From: Breviolum minutum Mf 1.05b.01
Lineage: Eukaryota > Sar > Dinophyceae > Suessiales > Symbiodiniaceae
DNA length: 64,000 bases
Direction: 5' to 3'
Assembly: GCA_000507305.1 (NCBI GenBank)
Contig: DF239399.1
Span: forward strand, 124,001-188,000
The notes under the pieces are model-generated. The model was not told the origin of the DNA and did not search any database. It was given only the letters and a program-made list of their open reading frames with translations. Position numbers and translations under genes: made by a program. This document shows, in pieces, positions 19,310 through 29,219 of this stretch (its first letter is position 1; every line of letters begins with the position of its first letter).

Positions 19310-19430
19310 ATATATTTTTGTTGGTGTTTTTGTTGGTGTTTTTTATCGGATTCTAACATGGTGCACCACCATTTAACCACCATTTAGGGTATATTTGATT
19401 TTTATCAACCACCAGAAGCAAATCAAATGT
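19310..19430 (+). mobile_element. family M element
   Basis: CGGATTCTAACATGGTGCAC, TTTAACCACCATTTAGGG and right end CAACCACCAGAAGCAAATC. Confidence 0.5.
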
Positions 19431-19523
19431 ATGGTATATTTGCAAATATGACTGGTTGTATCGGTGGATGTGAGCAAATTCATCCCAGACCCCAAGGCGT
19501 TCCAACATTTTCCCAATTCACAC

Positions 19524-19634
19524 CTACAAGGTGGGCGTTTACCAATTGTGAGTGTAGTTGTAACTCCATTTATAGCAGCTACCCACTTTTTGTTCGGCCA
19601 TTTATAGGGGCCCCACAGCTCCACTTAAACTTGT
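19524..19634 (+). mobile_element. family E element
   Basis: TACAAGGTGGGCG to CACTTAAACTTGTAG with GGCCATTTATAGGGGCCCC. Confidence 0.55.
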
Positions 19635-19697
19635 AGGTAAAGTGGTTTCTTGCAGAGTTGGAGGAGATTCATCACTGCATTTGGCATGTCATCTACG

Positions 19698-19961
19698 TTG
19701 AATGAACAATTAAAAAAGGCCCCTGGTTGTTTAGGGAATATAAATATAAACTATTGTAAGGATGATATATAGATTTAGCTAGGTATATAGGGTATATAGG
19801 GAATGCAACTACCATTTAGGGTATATAACTGGTTGTTTTATCATATAAGGGATTATTCTACACAGCTATATGGGGATTATTTCATAATCCATGAAATAAA
19901 GATCCCTCTTAAACAACAGGGATTTAATGGAAAATGTCGGAGTTGTTGTTTCGTGCCTCAG
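19698..19961 (+). mobile_element. family C element, enlarged
   Basis: TTGAATGAACAATTAAAAAA, CCCTGGTTGTTTAGGG, CTTAAACAACAGGGATTTAA and TTTCGTGCCTCA. Confidence 0.6.
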
Positions 19962-20149
19962 ATGGTTTTAGTCAGTTTGATGTTTGAAGATTTTTTTTGC
20001 CCCCCAAGAACTTTGAAGGTATTCATCTGGTCAAATTAGTTCGCGACCTCACACGACCGATTTGCCCCCAAAAGGTAGCGTTTTGGAAGGAAATCCTCGT
20101 ATTTCAATGAATTCCAAGTTGGTGAAATATAATTCCATTTGGCCACATC

Positions 20150-20245
20150 AGTTCGTTTTGTTTCTCAAAACGCCGTGCTTCAAAAGTGCTTCACTTCAAA
20201 CGCTCCGATGGTTTTGCCGTTCTACTTGAAAAGAAGATTTTTTGA
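20150..20245 (+). CDS. putative terminal exon, unknown
   Basis: FSKRR-type frame with KVLHFKRSDGFAVLLEKKIF ending in TGA just before a family A element. A second frame is also open. Low certainty. Confidence 0.3.
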   Translation, partial: SSFCFSKRRASKVLHFKRSDGFAVLLEKKIF

Positions 20246-20269
20246 AAAATCAGATTGGTGAAATATCAT

Positions 20270-20367
20270 CTTGGTGGTGGTTTCAAACATTTATTATTTT
20301 CACCACTACCTGGGGAAGATTCCCATTTTGACTAATGTTTTTCAGATGCGTTGAAACCACCAACTAG
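20270..20367 (+). mobile_element. family A element
   Basis: CTTGGTGGTGGTTTCAAACA to TTGAAACCACCAACTAG; AATAT occurs on both sides (20261-20265, 20368-20372) with three extra bases at the left. Confidence 0.8.
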
Positions 20368-20483
20368 AATATTATGATTTGGCTTCCCATGCAACTTGAG
20401 AAGGTGATTCACCTTCAAGTTGGGTGGATTTGTTTTTTTCAGCCACCGTGGCCTTGGTTGGTTCAGCTAATTTTTTTACATGG

Positions 20484-20600
20484 GTGGTAAACGGGGCCCG
20501 GTGGTTTTGGAATTCTAGGAGTGTCCCCTCAAGTAATTAGTCCCTTATGATAAGGGAATCCCAGAATTCCAAAAGCCCAGGCCCCCAAACCACCAAAAAG
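20484..20600. mobile_element. unclassified inverted-repeat element
   Basis: GGTGGTTTTGGAATTCTAGG pairs with CCAGAATTCC and CCCCCAAACCACC; a related end is at 63360-63405. Confidence 0.5.
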
Positions 20601-20674
20601 TACCATCAGGTGACACAAGTGGCGACAATTGAAGTTGTTGTATTTCAAATTCTTAGGTAGGTCAGGGGCATGCC

Positions 20675-20838
20675 TACTTAGAGGATCATCCTGTCGGACT
20701 TGGATACGTCGTTGGTAACCCCCATGGATTTTTGCCATGAAGTTAGGCCATTTGGAAAAAGTCCCACAACCCTCCTTGGTGGACTTACGATCACCATCGT
20801 TAATAGCCACATACTGAATGGGATGATCCTCCAAGTAT
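20675..20838 (+). mobile_element. family H element
   Basis: TACTTAGAGGATCATCCTGT to GGGATGATCCTCCAAGTA; donor mutated to GATACG as in the 2940 copy. Confidence 0.75.
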
Positions 20839-20907
20839 ACTTGAACCGGATCTCATTTCCCACGATTGCATCCTAACTGTTAGGTACGGTAGCTCGCATA
20901 TCAAGGT

Positions 20908-20968
20908 ATACATGGATGTCCCTTGGGAAGTTTTTGAAAAAACTTAGGATGAGTGACTTCATCACCTC
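20908..20968 (+). repeat. family I left half
   Basis: TACATGGATGTCCCTTGGGA and TTAGGATGAGTGACTTCATC, cut by a C element. Confidence 0.45.
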
Positions 20969-21116
20969 AATGGAGGAATGAGAAGTTGTTTAGGGCAAAT
21001 AGGTGAGAAAATATTACCCAGTTTTTATAGGGATTTTTAATAAACCATGAAATAAGGATCCCTATTAAAACAACCAGGATTCAATGGAAAGTGAAGAGTC
21101 TTTTTTCGTGGCTCAA
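20969..21116 (+). mobile_element. family C element
   Basis: AAGTTGTTTAGGGCAAATAG, CCTATTAAAACAACCAGGAT, right end TTTTTTCGTGGCTCAA. Confidence 0.65.
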
Positions 21117-21139
21117 ATAGATTGTAAGCCATTTACCGG

Positions 21140-21235
21140 TTTTATTGGAGGTGATGTTTTACGGACTTTGCCATGGGATTCATCACCATGAAAAGCCACC
21201 AATCCAAGTTACTAACTTATCTAGCTTCTTGAGAC
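21140..21235 (+). mobile_element. family M element
   Basis: GGTGATGTTTTACGGACTTT, GCCATGGGATTCATCACC. Confidence 0.45.
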
Positions 21236-21239
21236 GTCC

Positions 21240-21397
21240 TGCGGGGTCCACCTTGTATGCACCGAGTTGGTTACATGGGAAAATCGGGCAACCCTAAAGA
21301 TTGAGAGGTAGCAACAGGTATTGACTTGTCCCTTGGTGATGCAGGGTTTCTCCATTTTTTAAAGGGTTGTTTCAATTGATTAGGGTAAACCCCGTCC
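21240..21397 (+). repeat. direct copy of 12505-12642
   Basis: Matches the upstream copy with small insertions (AGGTAGCAACAGG, GACTTG). Confidence 0.6.
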
Positions 21398-21419
21398 TGA
21401 TACCCCCCCATCATTCGCA

Positions 21420-21541
21420 TCCTGTAAGTTGGTCAAAGTCCACTCCAAATCGTCGAAGGCTCGTCACTTCTCACTGGCAGAAGGTGAAGAGTACTGGCCA
21501 CAGGGTTGTCTTACGCTGCGACTTGCCTGCACTTCAGTCAA
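21420..21541 (+). CDS. putative terminal exon, unknown
   Basis: CKLVKVHSKSSKARHFSLAE then GEEYWPQGCLTLRLACTSVN and TAA. GC-rich and protein-like; a second frame is open but less plausible. Not recognised. Confidence 0.4.
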
Positions 21542-21561
21542 CTAAAAAACTGACATAGCAC

Positions 21562-21708
21562 CAAGGTCGGACCTTATCAGTGGTAAATGGGGTTATAAAT
21601 AATATAACTGGCCTTATAAATGGGTCAACTGGGGCTATTTCACCCTACTTCTACAAGTTATTTCACCCCTTTTAAAACTGGATCCGGGTCCCGCCCGGTC
21701 CCTTGCAT
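21562..21708 (+). mobile_element. family E element, diverged
   Basis: CACCAAGGTCGGACC to GGATCCGGGTCCCGCC with TATAAATAATATAACTGG inside. Confidence 0.5.
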
Positions 21709-22086
21709 TTCTATCCATCAAAAAGTTGTTCTTTAGATTTCCAGGTTTGAATGTGGCCCTGCAAGAAACATCCAACGCCCCACATCAGCGGTAGCTACCT
21801 GGAACCTAAATGACCAAATGGGGCCCCTTGTTTTGACTGGAAGTTGGGCCTTCTTTTGGAGGCAAAACAAATGACACATGGGTTCCGGGTAGATATATAT
21901 ATATATATATTTGATATACTGTACCCTTTTTCATGAAAGGGGCGTTTGATTCAGATATTTGCAACATGTTTTTTTGAAAATAAACTTGTCGAAACCCCAG
22001 GAAGTCGAAGTTTCTACCCACCAAACGTTGTCAACCTCGGTTATCATCGGGAATCCGTTCGAACGAATGGATCATGCGTTTCCAAC

Positions 22087-22283
22087 CCAAAACGTTTCGG
22101 GAATAAATTCACCTACATGAAAGTTGAAAAATAGCCACATTCAAGAGGAAATGTGTGTAACTAGCTTGTGGTTTCAATTTTTTTTTTATCCCTACCTGGG
22201 GAAATGATCCAATTTGACTAATATTTTTCAAATTGGTTGAAACCACCAGCTAGGTAAATATTCCTTACATGGAGCATTTGGGT
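22087..22283 (+). mobile_element. family G-like element split by A
   Basis: ATTCACCTACATGAAAGTTG and GGTAAATATTCCTTACATGG are the two arms; the A copy lies between them. The undisturbed relative is at 57777. Confidence 0.6.
22161..22253 (+). mobile_element. family A element nested, exact GTAA duplication
   Basis: CTAGCTTGTGGTTTCAATTT to TTGAAACCACCAGCTAG; GTAA at 22157-22160 and 22254-22257. Confidence 0.85.
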
Positions 22284-22406
22284 AAAGACTAGCCACGACT
22301 TGTTTGGTGGACTGGACTTCCCAGGAAACAGTTGCTCCTAGGGCTCAGCCTTGTGAGGGGGTTTCAGTTGATTCCTCCACACAAGTTGAATTGATTTAAG
22401 GAACAC

Positions 22407-22533
22407 TACTTGCATTTTCCGTTGGAAGTTAGGATCAATGGTTAGCAAATGGATTGTAACCTGGTTATAAATGGGGTAGGTTGGGGTTGTAACCCACTGA
22501 TCCTAACCTTTTACTAACTTCCTGTGAGATCCA
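22407..22533 (+). mobile_element. family I element
   Basis: TACTTGCATTTTCCGTTGGA to TTCCTGTGAGATCCAGGTA. Confidence 0.65.
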
Positions 22534-22694
22534 GGTAGGTGCTGTGGTGGTTTGCTACAGGAGATTGTATAGGAAACATTGAGGATTTTATATACGCATG
22601 TTTTTTTGGGGATTGTTTTTTACTTGTCTTTGTGGCATGTGCGGTTGCTTTGGATTCACGCGGCTCAACTTGTCAAGAACAACGGATCGCTTGA

Positions 22695-22999
22695 AGGCCG
22701 AGAGTGGTTGAAACTGAGAAGCTTGTGAATGACCTCCTTACAATGACAAGGGTAATTGTCAAGGAATTGAACAAGGCATTGGATATGATGCACGATGCTA
22801 TGTTTGGGCTTGAGGAGCTCATGGGGCAGACCTTGGCCTGCAGGAATTGCTGACCTGCGCTTGAAGCTGCCACCATCCTGATGAACGTCTGCAGGAGGTG
22901 AGAGAATCAATTATCCGGGATGTCCTTTTTAACAAGGATCTGCAGGCGAACATGCGCAACGATTTCTTGAAAAATAGCCCGGTGGTGGATAATTTTTGA
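22695..22999 (+). pseudogene. coiled-coil protein fragment with frame break
   Basis: The first frame (22695-22853) reads PRVVETEKLVNDLLTMTRVI, VKELNKALDMMHDAMFGLEE, LMGQTLACRNC and stops. A second frame (22865-22999) reads DERLQEVRESIIRDVLFNKD, LQANMRNDFLKNSPVVDNF and stops. Heptad-like spacing of hydrophobics suggests a long alpha-helical or coiled-coil protein. The frame change with a TGA at 22862 implies either a short unseen intron or decay. No homologue is named. Confidence 0.5.
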
Positions 23000-23247
23000 T
23001 AGTCCCTTATCAACTTTCACTTCCCACTGTGGAACAATGCTATTTGGAGGTTCTTTGGAAGCGAAATGAGAGTTCCACTTAGTTCAGTCTCACCAGACAT
23101 GATTTCATGGAAATCTCAGGGGCCCACCCCCAGGAAATAGCCGGCCTTAATTTAGGCCACCCTTAGATTTCCATGATGGTTGGAACCGTTGTTGTTTACA
23201 CCTGTGAATTCAAGAGCTAGCAATTGAAAAATAGATGGTTGAAAGAT

Positions 23248-23392
23248 TACCCTGGAAGTCGTTGCCACCCTTTCAACACTGGCGGCTCCTGTTGGATGAT
23301 CATAGATCCTTACATATCCTTACTATAAAAAATGGTGGTTCATTAACCAACATATAAAAAATGGTGGCCAAGGACTTCCAGGGATTATATAC
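23248..23392. mobile_element. unclassified inverted-repeat element
   Basis: ACCCTGGAAGTCGTTG at the left pairs with GGACTTCCAGGGATTAT at the right; relatives at 55216-55352. Confidence 0.5.
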
Positions 23393-23469
23393 TTTCCTTT
23401 ATTGGGCGATTTGTTTTTCAACTCTCAGGGAGCAAAGTTCCTTCATATGCCTTTGTTAGATGGAGATCT

Positions 23470-23552
23470 ACTCTCTCTGAAACTATGTGTTCGCCCTGGG
23501 CAATTTGGGCCTATTTTCAGGGGCGAACTGTTGTTAGTTTTAGGGAGGGGTA
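23470..23552 (+). mobile_element. family D element
   Basis: CTACTCTCTCTGAAACTATG to GTTAGTTTTAGGGAGGGGTA. Confidence 0.55.
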
Positions 23553-23641
23553 CGACTCGAGGTCGGTTACTTGAAATAAAACATCAACTAAGATTACTAA
23601 GTATAAGTATATCCATATACCACACATCGATCCTTTTTGGG

Positions 23642-24248
23642 TATGCCTTTGTTACATGGGAGATCTGAAAAAAAGTTGAGGTCAGATGGTTACTTGAAAT
23701 CTGGCTGGGAGCAACCTTCTGAGGAGGCATAGATCCTGTGGTTAGGAAGTCATCGGATCAATGATTAGGATCTGGGTTCTGTGGACCTATACGAGGTGAT
23801 GCAATTTGTGACCCGCAACTGGATCCCCGATCATTGGGTTGGTCATCTAATTTGCCTTTGATAGGGTTCACGTAAAATCAGCATCCCGAAAAAATGTCAC
23901 CGGCGGAATTACCATTTGTACTCATAAATTGGGGAAACAGACACGTACACACGCCGATTCAAACATGTGCAATGCTGCACTAAGCGTATTCAATCGTGAA
24001 ATCTCATCGTGAAAGCAACAAGGAATAATCCCTAGACTCTAGACATCCAAATACCTTTTGTGAGTATACAGGTGTTTGAACCCCCAAACATCTCCTGAGA
24101 AGGCTTTTAGGGATTCCAAACATCTACTCACACCAGGTATTTGGAGGAGTTGGGATGTCTAGGGCATAGAAAAAAGATAAGCCGAGAAGGGGTGTTGCAA
24201 AAGTCAATGTTTTTTTACAACCGCACTTGGTGATGCGATCAACTTGGT
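23642..24248 (+). repeat. direct duplication, copy 1 (element-occupied)
   Basis: Aligns with 24751-25173 through TGAGGTCAGATGGTTACTTG, CTATACGAGGTGATG, GACACGTACACACGCCGATT and CTCATCGTGAAAGCAACAAG. It differs by a 152-bp K insertion at 24029-24180 and a short extra stretch near 23700. Confidence 0.8.
24029..24176 (+). mobile_element. family K element with ATAA duplication and matching empty site
   Basis: TCCCTAGACTCTAGACATCC to GGGATGTCTAGGGCATAG plus AAAAAG. ATAA flanks it at 24025-24028 and 24177-24180. The sister copy at about 25107 reads AGGAATAAGCCGAG uninterrupted. Confidence 0.8.
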
Positions 24249-24503
24249 GGACCGAAGTTCACTCTGCTGCGAGGTGCAACAGCGCAACAGATCGCCACAG
24301 CGCAACTTTACCACCACCAACCACCGTCTTGTCCGGCTTCATCCGGCTTTGCGTGGATCATGCACCTTGAGAGGGCATAGGTCATCTACCTTTAGCTTTT
24401 TGAATTAAAAAAGCGATTCTTGAGGCGGACCCTGAAAGATCCTGAAAGCACACCGTCACCAGGCCAGAGCCGCGTTCTCGCCACCAGACGCGAATGATGT
24501 TAA

Positions 24504-24698
24504 GTGTTGCAGAGGAAGTGCGTGATTTGCCACCTCAGGTGGGCTCAGGTAAAGGAGGTGTGCCAGCTGATGTCCAACCACGTGGACATGCAGAAGAAGA
24601 TACAGGCCTTCACGGCGTTCAATCGCCTTTATCTTGATCACTGCTGGACCACAGGTGCACTGAAAGAAGACCTGACAGGCTTTTCCAAGGAGCCTTGA
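24504..24698 (+). CDS. putative terminal exon, unknown
   Basis: QVKEVCQLMSNHVDMQKKIQ then AFTAFNRLYLDHCWTTGALK and EDLTGFSKEP, stop TGA. It lies between the two duplicated segments. A GTAAAG follows CAG at 24549, so part may be intronic. Family not recognised. Confidence 0.4.
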   Translation: MLQRKCVICHLRWAQVKEVCQLMSNHVDMQKKIQAFTAFNRLYLDHCWTTGALKEDLTGFSKEP

Positions 24699-24750
24699 CG
24701 TATGCTGCTTTTGTTCGGTGCCTAGAAAGAGAGTGCCTCGACCCGTGGGC

Positions 24751-25173
24751 CATGCCTTTGCTACACGGGAGATCTGAAAGAAGTTGAGGTCAGATGGTTA
24801 CTTGAAATCTGTGGGTAGGAAGTGATTGGATCAATGATTAGGATCTGGTTTGTGTGGACCTATACGAGGTGATGTAATTCGTGACCCGCAACTGGAGCCC
24901 CCACCGTGTTGGGTTGGTCATTTAATTTGCCTTTGATAGGGTTCACGTAAAATCACCATCCCAAAAAAAAGGTCACCGGCAGAATTACCGTTTGTATACG
25001 CATAAATTGGGAAGACAGACACGTACACACGCCGATTCAATTATGTGCAATGCTGCTCTAAGCGTATTCAATCGTGAAATCTCATCGTGAAAGCAACAAG
25101 GAATAAGCCGAGAAGGGTTATTGCAAAAGTCAATGGTTTTTGTACAACCCCACTTGGTGATCCGACCAACTTC
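24751..25173 (+). repeat. direct duplication, copy 2 (empty site)
   Basis: Same sequence as 23642-24248 without the K element; GAATAAGCCGAG marks the unoccupied target. Confidence 0.8.
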
Positions 25174-25361
25174 AAGACTACTGAAATAAATGGTTGAAAC
25201 GATGGTGTACATAGGTGTTATGAACCAGTATATTGGTGTCAGTTTGTGTGTAATCCACTTGAAAATGCAAGTTGCACATAGGTTTTACATTGTTTATTGG
25301 CGTGTATTAAGGTTCAAAGTCAATTTTTGCTTACTAGCCATTGAAGCCCAAATTGCTTTGG

Positions 25362-25400
25362 GGACTTACCAACCATGGTAATTAATTCCTCCAAGTAGTC
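25362..25400 (+). repeat. family H right-end remnant
   Basis: GGGGACTTACCAACCATGGT then TCCTCCAAGTAG. Confidence 0.4.
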
Positions 25401-25554
25401 TTCCAAATACCTTTTGATTAACAGGGGTTTAAAACCCAGTTATCCATCTATCAGGCCATTGATAGGGGTGAAACAACAAGCGCCCATTTTGCACCTCTAC
25501 CGCACCAATTCGGGTTTCCTCGGGTTCCTTCACCAAAAAGGACAGTTTTTTTCA

Positions 25555-25702
25555 CCAAAAGTTTTAGGTACCAAAAATGGAGGTACTGTACCTGAAATAA
25601 GTCTGTTTTGGGGGGTGGGGGTCCCTTACATAAGCCGGATCCATACAGTTTACATAGGCTTTTGTACCTCCATTTAGGTATACCTGACATGTTTGATGAT
25701 TT
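25555..25702 (+). mobile_element. family O element
   Basis: TTTTAGGTACCAAAAATGGA to TCCATTTAGGTATACCTGA with CATAAGCCGGATCCATACAG. Confidence 0.7.
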
Positions 25703-25752
25703 TTCCCACCACCATACAAAACTAGATATAGTATGTATAATCCCCTATATCC

Positions 25753-25846
25753 CCCATAGGATCCGTGTATGGTATATTTACTTGCATTTACCATCAAAAT
25801 CAACCATTCATGTAGGTAAATATGCCAATCCCATGGGTTGTATGGG
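25753..25846 (+). mobile_element. family G element
   Basis: CCCATAGGATCCGTGTATGG to TGCCAATCCCATGGG. Confidence 0.75.
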
Positions 25847-25858
25847 TACCATAAACAG

Positions 25859-25984
25859 TTCCTTTCATCGCGTCCCACGAATTTCGTTCCGAAGGCTCGC
25901 AGTGGTCATTGGCGCGTTTTCGCTGCAAGGCCTTTTGAAGCCAATGAACTTGTTGAGGTGCGAGGGTGTGATGCATGGAAGTAA
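25859..25984 (+). CDS. possible SET-domain start fragment (1)
   Basis: The frame reads PTNFVPKARSGHWRVFAARP then FEANELVEVRGCDAWK. The pattern G-x-x-VFA..(6)..E-LVE is like the N-terminal signature of SET lysine methyltransferase domains (GRGVFA..GE-I-E). A GGAA|GTAAAA donor sits at 25980/25981, and a family A element follows, ending CCAACCAG at 26094. Splicing there keeps the frame open for about 30 more codons. The glycine of GRG is changed to W, so this is weak. It is similar to the fragment at 44335. Confidence 0.3.
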   Translation, partial: FLSSRPTNFVPKARSGHWRVFAARPFEANELVEVRGCDAWK

Positions 25985-25988
25985 AAAA

Positions 25989-26094
25989 CTAGGTGGTGGT
26001 TTCAAATATTTTGTTATTTTCACTCCGAAACATGGGGAAATGATCCTATTTGACGAGCATATTTTTCAGATGGGTTGGTTCAACCACCAACCAG
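25989..26094 (+). mobile_element. family A element, exact AAAA duplication, possible intron
   Basis: CTAGGTGGTGGTTTCAAATA to GGTTCAACCACCAACCAG; AAAA on both sides. Confidence 0.8.
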
Positions 26095-26242
26095 AAAATC
26101 TCGGTTGATATGTCCATGGCATTGGGATGTTCCTTTTTTCAGTAGGAAATCTCCATCTTCAAATTGGTCCTTTTAGTGTAACGTTTGGTGGTAAAAACCC
26201 ACAGAAGTAGCGAGTTTTTAACAGTTTACTTCCAACTGGCAC

Positions 26243-26290
26243 TTGGAGGATCATCCCATTTAGTAAGTGCTCCAGGATGGTAGTCTTGGA
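26243..26290 (+). repeat. family H left end
   Basis: CACTTGGAGGATCATCCCAT with TTTAGTAAGTGC. Confidence 0.5.
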
Positions 26291-26390
26291 AAGAGTATGA
26301 TCGGCCTAATCAGTGGTAATCAGTGGTAATCGCAATCGGTGGTGAGCATGTGTTTGGGTATTTATATCTCCCATAAGATCTGGGCAGACT

Positions 26391-26485
26391 TACACTCCGC
26401 TAACCCGAGATAGCAATGGAAGATCCACAGTGTAAAGATGTATTTCCTATTGGAAAAGATGGTTGTTTTTATTGCCATGTTCTTT
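26391..26485 (+). mobile_element. family F-like element
   Basis: CTCCGCTAACCCGAGATAGC and TTATTGCCATGTTCTTTCCC. Confidence 0.4.
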
Positions 26486-26578
26486 CCCATCGGATCCGTG
26501 TCTGGTATATTCACCTCTAATTTACTATAAAAATCAACCAAACGTAGGTAAATATACCAATCCCATGGATCCTATTGG
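26485..26578 (+). mobile_element. family G element
   Basis: CCCATCGGATCCGTGTCTGG to CCCATGGATCCTATTGGG. Confidence 0.7.
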
Positions 26579-26671
26579 GTTGTACTGGAGGGAATATTGT
26601 TATCAGGGCATTTTTATTGCAACCAAGCCATAGATTGTTTCATATCAGAGTTAGCAGTTCAATACCTGTTT

Positions 26672-26784
26672 CTGGTTCCCTTAATAGGTGGTAGGTGATA
26701 TATAATCACCCAATTGGCAGTCTGTACCACTTCTATACCAGGTATATATTCCCAATATCACCTACCACCTATTAAGGGAACCAG
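26672..26784 (+). mobile_element. family N element
   Basis: CTGGTTCCCTTAATAGGTGG to CCACCTATTAAGGGAACCAG, perfect inverted ends. Confidence 0.8.
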
Positions 26785-26825
26785 GAAACTCCATTGAGCA
26801 GTTCTCCTGAAAAAACACCTTCACC

Positions 26826-27045
26826 TACTAGGATGTCCCGGGACGGAAGTCAGGATCAACGGTTTACCCCCCCAGCTCACAAAAATGGTGGGTTTTCAAT
26901 ACGAATTTCTAGGGGGTCTATTTTCAGGTGCTATGTTAGTATCAGGGAGGGTCGGAAATGGGTTCTAACCTCCTTATCAGTGGGGTATGTTGGGGTTATA
27001 ACTCACTGATCCTAACAATTTGCAAAGTTCCTGAGACATCCGAGT
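26826..27045 (+). mobile_element. family I element split by D
   Basis: TACTAGGATGTCCCGGGACG and TTCCTGAGACATCCGAGTA, with a D copy between. Confidence 0.6.
26864..26952 (+). mobile_element. family D element, nested
   Basis: TTACCCCCCCAGCTCACAAA to CTATGTTAGTATCAGGGAGGG. Confidence 0.5.
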
Positions 27046-27340
27046 ACTGAATTGTATTGAAACATCTTGAAATGATGAATCTCTTTTTGGTTTGATTCCA
27101 GGAAACATGACGCACGTGTTGTATCTTCGGCACCTATCCAGAATAAACAACTGCATAACGATGGAACTCAAACATGAAATGAGAAATATACTAGAATGAA
27201 CATGCAAACCAAAAATGAAGTTCAATGAAGGATAAATATGCAATCATACAAAAACAAACAATTAAAATGGTAACTCAAAACAAAAGAACTGAACACAAAA
27301 ACCCAAAAGTGAACATGTGTTAGTACATTTTACTCCATTC
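27046..27340. other. AT-rich, no gene seen
   Basis: A/T-rich with many AAAC runs; no coherent frame. Confidence 0.3.
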
Positions 27341-27351
27341 TCACCCTTTTT

Positions 27352-27443
27352 TTGGCACTCTGCCCGCCCCTTCAGGTTTGTCCATTGGTCGAGGCCCTTT
27401 GGAAATTTGGGAGGGTTTGGATTCGGAAACCTCTCCATGTATT
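27352..27443 (+). CDS. possible exon, unknown
   Basis: PPLQVCPLVEALWKFGRVWI then RKPLHVLWL up to a P element; a second frame (PFRFVHWSRPFGNLGGFGFG) is equally open. Confidence 0.25.
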
Positions 27444-27557
27444 ATGGCTGGTCAACCTACATACCCCCGTTGGAAATAAGGTCAAAACAGCCGGCCTTAT
27501 TTCTGCGGGAGGGGCTTACGTTAGGTGGGGGTAAGTTTGTTGACCTATAAATTCCTA
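27444..27557 (+). mobile_element. family P element
   Basis: GGTCAACCTACATACCCCCG to GGGGGTAAGTTTGTTGACC. Confidence 0.6.
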
Positions 27558-27698
27558 GAGCCCCCAATGACCTCTATTTTTGAAGGTCAACCCCTCAAAA
27601 CAAGGCCTTTTCCAAGCAAAACAAGGGTCATTTGTTTTCTAGGTGTAGACTTGGAGGAGTGTTGGATGGTTAGGGGTGGTTGCTTTGGCTTTTAAACT

Positions 27699-28643
27699 AT
27701 GGTTCATGTTTATGAAGGGAACCAACAATTGACCTTCACGATTTCTACTGTGAATCTTACTTGGATGTCCCGTTGGAAGTTAGGATCAAAGATTAGGATC
27801 AGTGGGTTTATAACCCCAATATACGCCATTTATATGTGGCTTATAACTCATTTACCAACCATTGATCCTACGTTCCTGGGACATTCTAGTAGGCAGGGTG
27901 CAACCTATTCACATTGAGGAATATTCTGCGGGCTTGGGTGATGAAAACCCCTTGAGGATGGGCCAAACAATTGTATCGACAATGTGGACCCTAAAAACAA
28001 TTTTGTTACAGGGGTGAAATGGGACCCCTATCAATGGCCGAAAATCAATGGGTTTCATTGGGGTTATAACCCCTATTATAAGTTATGAGCCCGTTTATAA
28101 CCGGTTTTTTGGCCCATTTTGTAGGTTTCTGTGTTTTCGTTTCAAGCCAACACTATTGGTAAATACTTCAAGCCAGCTTCAACCGACCGATCTTCACGTC
28201 CGTTCCTGAAAAAGGTGGATCTGGAGACCTGCATGGCATGTTTTCAACTTCGCATGAATGTGGTGGAGACACCTGCTGATGAGGACAGGTGGAGAACACT
28301 CCCTGAAACTAACAGCGAGTTTACTTCCCGCAAAAATGGTGAGAGACGATCCTTTCCAGGCCCAATTTTTAGGGGTTAGATTCGATTAGTTTTAGGGAGT
28401 GGAGGACAGCTGACGATGGCTTTCGGTCTGGAAATTCTGGAAAAAAAAGTCCACTGGGAAGGCCATCCAAAAAATCAGCTGAAATTGGACCCTTTTCTGA
28501 TCACCAGCATCTTTTTCCAATTTGTGTGACCTACGGCAGGATGCAGCTTACACGGGCAAAAAGGGACGCATCAAATCCTATGCACCTTAGATCGACAGAA
28601 ACATGGAGAGGGCATGTTTTGGGAACTGGAGAGGATGGATGAA
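27699..28643 (+). CDS. gene segment interrupted by I, E and D elements
   Basis: Coding pieces in order: 27699-27757 (VHVYEGNQQLTFTISTVNL), 27896-28013 (CIDNVDPKNNFVTG at its end), 28125-28295 (VSVFSFQANTIGKYFKPAST, KVDLETCMACFQLRMNVVET), and 28405-28643 (open 80 codons, DDGFRSGNSGKKSPLGRPSK). The E element 28014-28124 is bounded by GGG|GTGAAA and TTTTGTAG| and joins exons in phase 0. Around the D element, GTGGAGAAC and TGGAGGAC look like a target duplication, and its removal keeps the frame open. In 27896-28013 two frames share the coding look, breaking at the AAAACCCC run near 27950. Protein not recognised. Confidence 0.45.
27758..27893 (+). mobile_element. family I element
   Basis: TACTTGGATGTCCCGTTGGA to TTCCTGGGACATTCTAGTA; TA at both ends. 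Confidence 0.75.
28008..28124 (+). mobile_element. family E element, acts as intron
   Basis: TTACAGGGGTGAAATGGGAC to TTTTGGCCCATTTTGTAG. Confidence 0.65.
28296..28404 (+). mobile_element. family D element within coding sequence
   Basis: ACTCCCTGAAACTAACAGCG to GATTAGTTTTAGGGAGT. Confidence 0.7.
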
Positions 28644-28672
28644 ATGAAATGAGCCATTACTGGAACTCCAAA

Positions 28673-28770
28673 CTGAGTGGTGGTTTCAAATATTTTTTAT
28701 TTTCACCCCTATTTGGGGAAGATTCCCATTTTGACTAATATTTTTCAAAGGGGTTGAAACCACCAATCAG
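28673..28770 (+). mobile_element. family A element, exact CAAA duplication
   Basis: CTGAGTGGTGGTTTCAAATA to TTGAAACCACCAATCAG; CAAA at both flanks. Confidence 0.85.
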
Positions 28771-28866
28771 CAAAACAAGCAGCTTTACAAAATATACACC
28801 ATACACCATATACATTGAGTGTTTAAGGTTGTAAATCAGCCATCAATTCGGACACAAGCATTCCTA

Positions 28867-28950
28867 GATACTGAATGGATGGTACATTAACCTACAGTTA
28901 CCATAAACATTAACAAAATGTAGGGAACTATACCATACATTGAGTGGAAA
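28867..28950 (+). mobile_element. family G element
   Basis: ATGGTACATTAACCTACAG and TGTAGGGAACTATACCATAC. Confidence 0.55.
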
Positions 28951-29010
28951 GACCATTGTTTTGGGAACGTTTTTTGGAAATGACCATTGTTCTGGGAACG
29001 TTTTTTTTTT
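28951..29010 (+). repeat. tandem duplication
   Basis: GACCATTGTTTTGGGAACG and GACCATTGTTCTGGGAACG, each followed by a T run. Confidence 0.6.
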
Positions 29011-29219
29011 TTAGTTGACTTCCAGGGTATGATACACAAGGTTTTCGATATCTCAACTGTACTTTTCTGGATGTTCTTCCATTCGACTAGTCTTGCTGCC
29101 ACGATTTTTTGAAGGACTTTCTATGTGGGACTGACCTTTTTCGGGGGGGGAGGGATGGTCTCAGCTACATGGATCTGTGGCCAGGAAGATTACGTTTCGA
29201 GTCCTGGAGCTTAGGAATA

